Shown one piece after another: positions 17,642 through 27,098 of a stretch of 64,000 bases of DNA. Every line of letters starts with the position of its first letter. Position 1 is the first letter of the stretch. Under the pieces are notes generated by a model, which searched no databases, was not told the DNA's origin, and worked only from the letters and a program-made list of their open reading frames with translations. This DNA comes from an uncultured Bacteroides sp. Its GTDB lineage: Bacteria > Bacteroidota > Bacteroidia > Bacteroidales > Bacteroidaceae. A program made the translations under genes and the position numbers. The stretch is from positions 1-64,000 of the forward strand of contig NZ_URFY01000024.1 in assembly GCF_900547205.1 (NCBI RefSeq), given 5' to 3'.

Positions 17642-17695
17642 CGTCACCACCTAATATAATAGGAATAAAGATTGCATTAATTTACCTATAATCTT

Positions 17696-17703
17696 TATCT
17701 TTG
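17696..17703 (+). promoter_or_regulatory. Promoter -7 box for the amgK-murU-like operon
   Basis: TATCTTTG 17 bases before the ATG at 17721, with ATTG at 17671-17674 about 21 bases upstream; a good match to the Bacteroides TTTG-N19-21-TAnnTTTG promoter. The leader would be only about 10 bases. Confidence 0.7.
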
Positions 17704-17720
17704 CCCGAAAATATACGACT

Positions 17721-19151
17721 ATGATTTCCGAAGAACTACAGCAGCTTTACAACACCTATACGGGCATTCCCGCAGAAACTATAATAGAATTACCCTCCTC
17801 GGGTTCCAACCGCCGCTACTTCCGCCTGACGGGTGTGAAGACCTTGATTGGAGTGTGCGGCACATCCGTTGAAGAGAATGATGCTTTCCTCTATATGGCG
17901 GCGCATTTCCGCAAATGCGGCTTGCCTGTCCCCGAAGTGTTTATCGTGTCAGAAGATAAATCCTATTATCTGCAAGAAGATCTTGGCGACACATTACTGT
18001 TTCATGCCATCGAGAAAGGGCGTGCCACCAATGTGTTCTCCGAAGAAGAAAAAGAATTGCTTCGTAAAACGATTCGTTTGTTGCCCGCTATCCAATTTGC
18101 AGGAGCCGACGGCTTCGATTTCTCCCGTTGCCATCCGCAGCCGGAGTTCAACCAGCGTTCCATCCTTTGGGATTTGAATTATTTCAAATACTGTTTCCTC
18201 AAAGCCACTGGTATGGAGTTTCAGGAAAACACACTGGAAGACGACTTCCAGAAAATGAGCGATGTCCTGCTGCGCAGCTCTTCCGCCACCTTCATGTATC
18301 GCGATTTCCAAAGCCGCAACGTGATGATAAAAGACGGTGAACCGTGGTTTATTGACTTTCAGGGAGGTCGCAAAGGACCGTTCTATTATGATGTAGCTTC
18401 TTTTTTGTGGCAGGCAAAGGCAAAGTATCCCGACAGTCTCCGCAAGGAATTACTGAAAGAATATATCGAAGCCCTTCGCAAATATAAACCTATCGACAAA
18501 CACTATTTCTATAGCCAGCTTCGTCACTTTGTGCTGTTCCGCACGCTGCAAGTGCTCGGTGCTTACGGTTTTCGTGGTTATTTCGAGAAGAAGCCCCACT
18601 TTATTCAAAGTGTTCCCTATACCATCGAAAACCTGCGCGAACTCTTGAAGGAAGACTATCCCGAATATCCGTATCTCTGCAAGGTATTGCGCCAGCTCAC
18701 CGAATTGAAGCAATTCACCGGCGATTTGAAAAAACGCCAGCTCACCGTCAAGGTCATGAGCTTTGCCTATAAGAAAGGGATCCCCGACGACCCGACGGGC
18801 AACGGGGGAGGTTATGTGTTCGACTGTCGTGCCGTGAACAACCCGGGCAAGTATGAACGCTACAAACCGTTCACCGGATTGGACGACCCCGTCATTACTT
18901 TCCTCGAAGAAGATGGCGAAGTCCTCCGCTTCCTCGATCATGTCTATGCCTTGGTCGATGCATCGGTGCAGCGCTATATGGAACGCGGCTTCAGTAATCT
19001 TTCCGTCTGCTTCGGGTGCACCGGAGGGCAGCACCGTTCGGTATATTCCGCCCAACATCTGGCGGAACACCTGAACCGTAAATTCGGAGTAAAAGTAGAA
19101 CTGGTACATCGCGAACAGAATATTGAACGGGTGTTTGAGGCAACCATATAA
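17721..19151 (+). CDS. AmgK-like sugar kinase fused to a RapZ C-terminal domain
   Basis: 476 residues in two parts. Residues 1-330 are an aminoglycoside-phosphotransferase-fold kinase: catalytic Y-R-D-F-Q-S-R-N (D195, N200) and metal-binding F-I-D-F-Q-G-G (D212) then G-P-F-Y-Y-D, the arrangement of anomeric MurNAc/GlcNAc kinase AmgK. Residues ~340-470 match the C-terminal domain of RNase adapter RapZ: S-F-A-Y-K-K-G-I-P, V-F-D-C-R, T-G-L-D-D-P and the G-C-T-G-G-Q-H-R-S loop (432-440) that binds glucosamine-6-phosphate in E. coli RapZ. The RapZ N-terminal P-loop domain is absent. A MurU-like uridylyltransferase follows after 15 bases. Inferred role: MurNAc 1-phosphorylation in peptidoglycan recycling, possibly sensed or gated by an amino-sugar phosphate. 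Confidence 0.85.
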   Translation: MISEELQQLYNTYTGIPAETIIELPSSGSNRRYFRLTGVKTLIGVCGTSVEENDAFLYMAAHFRKCGLPVPEVFIVSEDKSYYLQEDLGDTLLFHAIEKGRATNVFSEEEKELLRKTIRLLPAIQFAGADGFDFSRCHPQPEFNQRSILWDLNYFKYCFLKATGMEFQENTLEDDFQKMSDVLLRSSSATFMYRDFQSRNVMIKDGEPWFIDFQGGRKGPFYYDVASFLWQAKAKYPDSLRKELLKEYIEALRKYKPIDKHYFYSQLRHFVLFRTLQVLGAYGFRGYFEKKPHFIQSVPYTIENLRELLKEDYPEYPYLCKVLRQLTELKQFTGDLKKRQLTVKVMSFAYKKGIPDDPTGNGGGYVFDCRAVNNPGKYERYKPFTGLDDPVITFLEEDGEVLRFLDHVYALVDASVQRYMERGFSNLSVCFGCTGGQHRSVYSAQHLAEHLNRKFGVKVELVHREQNIERVFEATI

Positions 19152-19166
19152 TAAGGAGAGTCTGAG

Positions 19167-19925
19167 ATGAAAGCAATGATATTCACAGCCGGACTGGGCA
19201 GCCGGCTGAAACCGCTGACCGATACGATGCCCAAAGCCCTTGTGCCCATAGCCGGACGTCCCATGCTGGAGCACGTCATCCTGAAACTGAAAGCATCCGG
19301 CTTCAACGAGATAGTGATTAACATTCACCACTTTGGCGAACAGATACTTGATTTCCTGAAGGCGAACGATAACTTCGGGCTTACCATCCACATATCCGAC
19401 GAACGCGACTGGCTGCTCGATACGGGAGGAGGAATCAGGAAAGCCCGTCCCTTCTTCGATACGTCCGACGAACCCTTCCTTGTGCACAATGTCGATATCC
19501 TTTCGGACATCAATCTGAAAGAACTTTATGACTATCATTTGCAAAATGGAAGTGTGGCAACTTTGCTGGCGAGCTGGCGTGTAACTTCCCGTTATCTGCT
19601 TTTCGACAGGGAGCGGAAACTTTGCGGATGGATCAACAAAGATACGGGGCAGGTGAAGCCGGAGGGATTTCATTATGACGAATCGCTCTATCAGGAATAT
19701 GCATTCAGCGGCATCCATGTTCTTTCTCCTTCTATTTTTCCCTTGCTCGATGCTCCCCGGTGGGAAGGCAAATTCTCCATTATGGATTTTTATCTCGCTA
19801 CTTGCCGGCAAGCCGACTTTATGGGATATCTGACGGAAGAGTTGCAACTCATCGATATCGGCAAGCCGGAAACGCTTGCCAAAGCGGAAGAGTTTTGTAC
19901 CAGAGTGCTACACTGCTATACCTAA
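19167..19925 (+). CDS. murU: MurU-like sugar-1-phosphate nucleotidyltransferase
   Basis: 252 residues. N-terminal nucleotidyltransferase signature F-T-A-G-L-G-S-R-L-K-P-L-T (7-19) with P-K-A-L-V-P-I, then D-T-G-G-G-I, V-H-N-V-D-I-L (metal-binding Asp) and a short C-terminal region ending in W-E-G-K-F-S-I-M-D. This is the compact RmlA/MurU-type fold without a left-handed helix domain. MurU makes UDP-MurNAc from MurNAc-1-phosphate in the anabolic recycling route that bypasses de novo synthesis. The pairing with an AmgK-like kinase in one operon is the main support for the specific name; by sequence alone it could be another hexose-1-phosphate nucleotidyltransferase. Confidence 0.8.
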   Translation: MKAMIFTAGLGSRLKPLTDTMPKALVPIAGRPMLEHVILKLKASGFNEIVINIHHFGEQILDFLKANDNFGLTIHISDERDWLLDTGGGIRKARPFFDTSDEPFLVHNVDILSDINLKELYDYHLQNGSVATLLASWRVTSRYLLFDRERKLCGWINKDTGQVKPEGFHYDESLYQEYAFSGIHVLSPSIFPLLDAPRWEGKFSIMDFYLATCRQADFMGYLTEELQLIDIGKPETLAKAEEFCTRVLHCYT

Positions 19926-19971
19926 AGCCCCTTTTTGAATCCACCTTTCATCGGGAAACAAAAGATTTGCG

Positions 19972-19979
19972 TAAGTTTG
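19972..19979 (+). promoter_or_regulatory. Promoter -7 box for the hybrid histidine kinase
   Basis: TAAGTTTG matches TAnnTTTG, 46 bases before ATG 20026. It supports that start, because the longer open frame (from TTG 19981) would begin almost at the predicted transcription start. Confidence 0.5.
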
Positions 19980-20025
19980 CTTGGATAAACAATTGATAGT
20001 ATATAATTGCACAAATCTTATTTGC

Positions 20026-22017
20026 ATGAAAAATGAAAATCCCTCGACGTTGGTAAATGGGACATCTGATAAACTATTGTATAGTATATTCGAGAATCTG
20101 TCTGCGGGTTTGGAACTGTATAATAGGGATGGTTACTTAATCGATATTAACCATACGCAGTTGAAACTAATGGGGGTAAACGATAAAAAGGATATATTAG
20201 GCCAGTATTTATTCGATAATCCCGGTATTTCCCACGACATCGCAGAACAAATAAAGAAGGGTGAAACCGTACATTTCATGGCGAAATACAATTTTGATTC
20301 GCTAGGAAACTCCTTTCATACCTACCTGTCGGGCATCAGATATTTCGACGTTACCGTCTCTTCCATTCGGAATGAGAAGGGTGACATCACAAACTATTTG
20401 ATGAACACTCAGGACGTCAGCGACCGCATCTCATGGCAACGTAAATACGAAGACCTTTACGCAGAAACTGTATACTCGAAAAAGGAACTTCACAAGAGCG
20501 AGCAAAGGTTGATGAAACTGATTCGCCATAACGAATTGGTGCTGAACAATACCAATTCCGGACTTGCTTATATTGGCAACGATTATATAGTGCAGTGGGA
20601 AAACATCTCGCTGTGTAGCAGGAGCCTTTCTTACGAAGCATATAAAAAAGGAGAACTTTGCTATAAAACCGCTCACAACCGTAGCACTCCCTGCGACAAC
20701 TGCGTGATGCAGCGTGCCCGGAGGTCGGGTCAGGTGGAGTCGATTAAATTTGCTCTCAATAACGGCCATACAATCGAGGTGTTTGCTACCCCGGTTTATA
20801 ATAGTATGGGCGAAATAGATGGCGTTGTCATCCGTGTGGACGATGTGACGGAGCGGGAGAATATGATACAGGAGTTGGAGCAAGCCCGAAGCAGGGCAGA
20901 GCAATCGGACAGATTGAAGTCCGCCTTTCTTGCGAATATGAGCCATGAGATACGGACTCCGCTGAATGCCATTGTCGGTTTCTCCGATTTACTGTCGGTG
21001 ACGGAAGACTATGAAGACAAGTTGGAATATAGTCGCATCATCAATACGAATAATGAGTTGCTGCTTAAATTGATTAATGATATATTGGACCTTTCAAAGA
21101 TAGAATCCGGGTCGGTGGAACTGAAGTACGAACAGTTTGACTTGGCAGTCTTTTTCAATGAGTTGGCATCTGTTATGCAGCAGCGCATCACGAATCCCGA
21201 TGTTTGTTTGAAGGTTGTTAATCCATACGCCACTTATATGGTGACATTGGATAAGAGCCGTTTTGCACAAGTCATCATAAACTATGTCACAAATGCCATC
21301 AAATACACTCCGGAGGGGATGATTGAAATGGGGTATGAAGAACTGGACGAAGGTATGGGCATCCGTATTTATGTTCGCGATACAGGCATTGGCATCCAGG
21401 ATGATAAAAAGAATAAAGTATTCAACCGTTTCGAGAAACTCGACGAGTTTGCCCAGGGAACCGGATTGGGACTTTCTATCTGCAAAGCGATTGTGGAAGC
21501 TTGCGGAGGAAGTGTAGGGTTTGAATCCGAGTATGGGATAGGCTCTTTGTTTTGGGCAGTTGTGCCATGCGAAAACGGGATAAAGGGTAAGAAGTTATCC
21601 GTCTCTCAACAGAAAAACAGACGAAAGAACACACATATATTTTCTAAAGAGAATAAAGGAGCACAAAAGATTATTCTGGTGGCGGAAGATGTCCAGAGCA
21701 ATTTCTCTCTGGTATCTTCGCTACTGAAAAACAGATGTAAGTTGTTGCACGCCGCCAATGGGCAGGAGGCGGTTGAAATAGTCCGCACCCAACCAGTCGA
21801 TTTTGTCCTGATGGATATGAAAATGCCTGTTATGGATGGGCGCATTGCCACGACGGAAATCAGGAAGTTCAATGCTTATATTCCGATTATAGCATTAACC
21901 GCTCATGCTTTTGACACCGACCGGGTGGCGGCATTGGAGGCAGGATGCGATGATTATCTGGTAAAACCTATCAATGGAGCGAAATTAATGCAGGTACTGA
22001 AAGGGTACTTTACCTAA
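20026..22017 (+). CDS. Soluble PAS hybrid histidine kinase with receiver domain
   Basis: About 663 residues from ATG 20026. No signal peptide or membrane segment. Two PAS domains (~15-130 and ~165-285); the second has a C-x10-C-x2-C cluster (C212, C223, C226) that could bind a metal or sense redox. HisKA: S-H-E-I-R-T-P-L-N (H307). HATPase: N-Y-V-T-N-A-I-K-Y, D-T-G-I-G-I, G-T-G-L-G-L-S-I. After a basic linker a receiver domain has the phosphorylated Asp in L-M-D-M-K-M-P (D597) and the conserved K near V-K-P-I. No DNA-binding output and no response regulator nearby, so signalling is probably through a distant partner. First PAS resembles the second PAS of the kinase at 12928-14877. Confidence 0.9.
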   Translation: MKNENPSTLVNGTSDKLLYSIFENLSAGLELYNRDGYLIDINHTQLKLMGVNDKKDILGQYLFDNPGISHDIAEQIKKGETVHFMAKYNFDSLGNSFHTYLSGIRYFDVTVSSIRNEKGDITNYLMNTQDVSDRISWQRKYEDLYAETVYSKKELHKSEQRLMKLIRHNELVLNNTNSGLAYIGNDYIVQWENISLCSRSLSYEAYKKGELCYKTAHNRSTPCDNCVMQRARRSGQVESIKFALNNGHTIEVFATPVYNSMGEIDGVVIRVDDVTERENMIQELEQARSRAEQSDRLKSAFLANMSHEIRTPLNAIVGFSDLLSVTEDYEDKLEYSRIINTNNELLLKLINDILDLSKIESGSVELKYEQFDLAVFFNELASVMQQRITNPDVCLKVVNPYATYMVTLDKSRFAQVIINYVTNAIKYTPEGMIEMGYEELDEGMGIRIYVRDTGIGIQDDKKNKVFNRFEKLDEFAQGTGLGLSICKAIVEACGGSVGFESEYGIGSLFWAVVPCENGIKGKKLSVSQQKNRRKNTHIFSKENKGAQKIILVAEDVQSNFSLVSSLLKNRCKLLHAANGQEAVEIVRTQPVDFVLMDMKMPVMDGRIATTEIRKFNAYIPIIALTAHAFDTDRVAALEAGCDDYLVKPINGAKLMQVLKGYFT

Positions 22018-22066
22018 AGTTATTTCACAGGTTTTCAGAGCGTTTATTTTCGATGCGGTATATCTA

Positions 22067-22128
22067 TATATCCACCGTGGTAGATCACTATATCCACCAC
22101 GCTGGATCTATATGCCCACCAACTCAAG
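22067..22128. repeat. Three degenerate 20-22-bp repeats
   Basis: Units at 22067 (22 bp), 22089 (20 bp) and 22109 (20 bp) each begin TATAT followed by CCACC or GCCCACC. They sit between the hybrid kinase and the sulfatase gene and do not code for protein. Similar in size, but not sequence, to the repeats at 17516, 39412 and 52168. Confidence 0.65.
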
Positions 22129-22233
22129 TATTAATGCTATGGAAACCAACCGGTATTTACTAAAAAATAAGCAAAAAGCGGACTATTGGAGAAAAAAGTT
22201 CTATTTATAGCTGTGTATTTAGTAAAGTGTCTC

Positions 22234-22241
22234 TATCTTTG
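22234..22241 (+). promoter_or_regulatory. Promoter -7 box for the sulfatase operon
   Basis: TATCTTTG, 31 bases before ATG 22272; exact match to TAnnTTTG. Confidence 0.65.
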
Positions 22242-22271
22242 TTGACGTAATCTAATATAAATAAAGCAATT

Positions 22272-23855
<1,584 letters not shown>

Positions 23856-23873
23856 GATTAATACCAACCAAGA

Positions 23874-26800
23874 ATGAACCTGAAGAAACGAACCTTTTTA
23901 ATCTTACTGGCAGCAACGACAGTGGCTTTCGCTTCGGCACAAGAGCAACCGCCACCACAGCCCGAATGGCAAAGCCAGTACGCAGTAGGACTGAACAAAC
24001 TCGCTCCTCATACCTATGTGTGGCCTTATGCCAATTCTGCCGATATAGAAAAACCGGGAGGATATGAGCAATCTCCTTATTATATGAGCCTGAACGGGAA
24101 ATGGAAATTCCATTGGGTGAAGAACCCGGATAACCGTCCGAAGGACTTCTACCAACCCTCTTACTATATAGGAGGATGGGCGGACATCAATGTCCCCGGC
24201 AACTGGGAACGGCAGGGATACGGCACAGCTATCTACGTCAACGAGACATACGAATTTGACGATAAGATGTTCAACTTCAAGAAGAATCCGCCCTTGGTAC
24301 CTTATGCCGAGAATGAAGTAGGCTCCTATCGCCGCACTTTCAAAGTGCCTGCCGACTGGGAAGGACGCAGGGTAGTGCTCTGCTGTGAAGGCGCCACCTC
24401 TTTCTATTACGTATGGGTGAACGGAAAGCTGCTGGGATACAACCAAGGCTCAAAGACTGCCGCCGAATGGGACATCACGGATGTACTCGAAGAAGGAGAG
24501 AATGTTGTTGCTATGGAAGTATATCGCTGGAGCTCCGGCGCTTATCTGGAATGTCAGGATATGTGGCGTTTGAGCGGCATCGAACGGGATGTGTATCTTT
24601 ATAGTACCCCTAAACAGTACATCGCAGACTATAAACTGAATGCTTCGCTGGATAAAGAAAAGTATAAAGACGGTATCTTCGGACTCGAAGTAACAGTGGA
24701 AGGTCCTTCCGCTACGCCGAGTTCCGTCACTTATACGCTCAAAGACGCTGCGGGCAAAGTAATTCTACAGGATATAGCGAACATAAAATCCCGTGGTCTG
24801 AGCAATCTTGTTACCTTTGATGAAAAGAAGATTCCCAACGTGAAAGTATGGGATGCCGAACATCCTAACCTCTATACCTTGGTACTTACACTGAAAGACG
24901 CCCAAGGAAAAGTGACCGAACTGACAGGTTGTGAAGTCGGCTTCCGCACTTCGGAAATCAAGGACGGACGTTTCTGCATCAACGGCGTTCCGGTATTGGT
25001 GAAAGGTACCAACCGCCACGAACACTCGCAACTGGGACGCACCGTGAGCAAGGAACTCATGGAGCTGGACATTAAACTGATGAAGCAGCACAACGTCAAC
25101 ACGGTGCGCAATTCGCATTATCCTACACACCCTTATTGGTATCAGCTTTGCGACCGTTACGGACTGTATATGATAGACGAAGCGAATATCGAATCTCACG
25201 GAATGGGCTACGGCGCCGCTTCTCTGGCAAAAGACAGTACTTGGCTCACTGCCCACATGGACCGTACGCATCGTATGTACGAACGTTCAAAGAATCATCC
25301 TGCCATTGTCATCTGGTCTTTGGGAAATGAGGCAGGAAACGGCATCAACTTCGAGCGTACTTACGACTGGCTAAAATCGGTAGAAAAGACACGCCCCGTG
25401 CAGTACGAGCGTGCCGAACTGAATTACAATACGGACATCTACTGCCGTATGTATCGCAGCGTCAATGAAATAAAAGCATACGTAGCGAAGAAGGATATTT
25501 ACCGCCCCTTCATCCTTTGCGAATACCTGCACGCCATGGGCAACAGTTGCGGTGGGCTGAAAGAATACTGGGACGTGTTTGAAAGCGAACCAATGGCGCA
25601 AGGTGGCTGTGTATGGGACTGGGTAGATCAGTCTTTCCGCGAAATAGACAAGAACGGAAACTGGTACTGGGCTTATGGCGGCGACTACGGACCGAAAGGT
25701 GTCCCCAGCTTCGGCAACTTCTGCTGCAACGGATTGATTGGTTCCGAACGTGAGCCGCATCCGCATCTGCTCGAAGTGAAGAAAGTATACCAAAACATAA
25801 AGGCTACTTTGCTGGAACCGAAGAATCTGAAAGTCAGCATTAAGAACTGGCATGACTTCTCCAATCTGAACGAATATATTCTGAACTGGAATGTGACTGG
25901 AGACAATGGGTCGGTGCTGGCAGAAGGTACAAAGACCATCGATTGTGTTCCCCATGCTATGGTGGAGGTGACTCTGGGTGCGGTGAAGCTCCCCAATACG
26001 ATTCGTGGAGCTTATCTGAACCTGAGTTGGGCTCGCAAGGAAGCATCTCCGTTGGTAGACACCGATTGGGAAGTGGCCTACGACCAGTTTATTCTTTCCG
26101 ACAATAAGAATGCTACGGCTCATCGTCCGCAGAAAGCTGGGGTGACTACTTTCACCGTCGATAAATCCACTGGTGCATTGTCTTCTCTGACTCTTGACGG
26201 TAAAGAACTGCTGTCTGCTCCGATTACATTGAGCCTTTTCCGCCCGGCTACGGATAATGATAACCGTGACCGGAACGGAGCCCGTTTATGGCGCAAAGCA
26301 GGATTGGATAAGCTGACGCAGAAAGTGGTTTCTTTGAAAGAAAACAAGACTTCGGCAACTGTCAGTGCAGAGATTCTCAACGCCAAAGGGCAGAAAGTGG
26401 GTATGGCGGATTTCGTCTACGCACTTGGCAAGAATGGTGCATTGAAAGTGCGCACTACCTTCCAGCCGGATACGGCAATCGTGAAATCAATGGCTCGTCT
26501 GGGACTGACGTTCCGTATAGCAGATACATACGATCAGGTGTCTTATCTGGGACGCGGAGACAATGAAACCTATATCGATCGTGACCAATCCGGTAGAATC
26601 GGGCTTTATCAGACAACTCCCGAACGGATGTTCCACTATTACGTCGTTCCGCAATCTACGGGCAACCGGACGGATGTGCGTTGGGCGAAGTTGACCGACC
26701 GTGCCGGTGAAGGAATCTTTGTAGAGTCCAATCGTGCTTTCCAGTTTAGTACAGTTCCTTTCTCGGATGAAGTATTGGAGAAAGCCCGCCACATCAACGA

Positions 26801-26948
26801 ATTGAAGCGTGACGGATTGCTGACTGTGCATCTGGATGCTGAACAGGCAGGTGTGGGAACAGCTACTTGTGGTCCGGGCGTATTGCCGCAATACTTGGTT
26901 CCGGTGAAGAAACAAAGTTTTGAGTTTACCCTTTATCCGGTAAAATAA
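23874..26948 (+). CDS. GH2 beta-galactosidase (LacZ-like), secreted
   Basis: 1024 residues, full LacZ length, with a signal peptide (about 1-22, ending ...AFASA). Sugar-binding domain, Ig-like domain, TIM barrel with acid/base W-S-L-G-N-E (E486) and nucleophile I-L-C-E-Y-L-H (E550), then Ig-like and the large C-terminal beta-galactosidase small-chain domain (from about 745, including the T-D-N-D-N-R-D block). It hydrolyses terminal beta-galactosides; secretion indicates glycan rather than free lactose as target. Located 18 bases after the sulfatase gene, so co-transcribed; sulfate removal before galactose release would be a logical order. Confidence 0.93.
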   Translation: MNLKKRTFLILLAATTVAFASAQEQPPPQPEWQSQYAVGLNKLAPHTYVWPYANSADIEKPGGYEQSPYYMSLNGKWKFHWVKNPDNRPKDFYQPSYYIGGWADINVPGNWERQGYGTAIYVNETYEFDDKMFNFKKNPPLVPYAENEVGSYRRTFKVPADWEGRRVVLCCEGATSFYYVWVNGKLLGYNQGSKTAAEWDITDVLEEGENVVAMEVYRWSSGAYLECQDMWRLSGIERDVYLYSTPKQYIADYKLNASLDKEKYKDGIFGLEVTVEGPSATPSSVTYTLKDAAGKVILQDIANIKSRGLSNLVTFDEKKIPNVKVWDAEHPNLYTLVLTLKDAQGKVTELTGCEVGFRTSEIKDGRFCINGVPVLVKGTNRHEHSQLGRTVSKELMELDIKLMKQHNVNTVRNSHYPTHPYWYQLCDRYGLYMIDEANIESHGMGYGAASLAKDSTWLTAHMDRTHRMYERSKNHPAIVIWSLGNEAGNGINFERTYDWLKSVEKTRPVQYERAELNYNTDIYCRMYRSVNEIKAYVAKKDIYRPFILCEYLHAMGNSCGGLKEYWDVFESEPMAQGGCVWDWVDQSFREIDKNGNWYWAYGGDYGPKGVPSFGNFCCNGLIGSEREPHPHLLEVKKVYQNIKATLLEPKNLKVSIKNWHDFSNLNEYILNWNVTGDNGSVLAEGTKTIDCVPHAMVEVTLGAVKLPNTIRGAYLNLSWARKEASPLVDTDWEVAYDQFILSDNKNATAHRPQKAGVTTFTVDKSTGALSSLTLDGKELLSAPITLSLFRPATDNDNRDRNGARLWRKAGLDKLTQKVVSLKENKTSATVSAEILNAKGQKVGMADFVYALGKNGALKVRTTFQPDTAIVKSMARLGLTFRIADTYDQVSYLGRGDNETYIDRDQSGRIGLYQTTPERMFHYYVVPQSTGNRTDVRWAKLTDRAGEGIFVESNRAFQFSTVPFSDEVLEKARHINELKRDGLLTVHLDAEQAGVGTATCGPGVLPQYLVPVKKQSFEFTLYPVK

Positions 26949-26982
26949 GGAGTTTGGGACTATAAGTCTTTAGATTATATAT

Positions 26983-27054
26983 AAGGTGGGTATTTCACTA
27001 GTCATATTGAGTATCATTAGAAATATTCTTTTAGATTAGTGAAATCCTCACCTT
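26983..27054. repeat. Imperfect inverted repeat overlapping the GH29 promoter region
   Basis: Arms 26983-27000 and 27037-27054 (18 bp) pair with two mismatches around a 36-base spacer. The right arm lies where the -33 element of the GH29 promoter should be. It may be a terminator of the upstream operon or an operator. Confidence 0.6.
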
Positions 27055-27059
27055 TGTTT

Positions 27060-27067
27060 TATCTTTG
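27060..27067 (+). promoter_or_regulatory. Promoter -7 box for the GH29 gene
   Basis: TATCTTTG 32 bases before ATG 27099; exact TAnnTTTG match. It indicates that the fucosidase gene can be transcribed separately from the sulfatase-GH2 pair. Confidence 0.65.
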
Positions 27068-27098
27068 GGCCATCCATATAAAATTATAATCTTATAGT

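Noticed and set aside
18450..19847. 465-codon minus-strand open frame
   Set aside because: It lies fully antisense to the AmgK-RapZ fusion and MurU-like genes, whose conserved motifs show the plus strand is coding.
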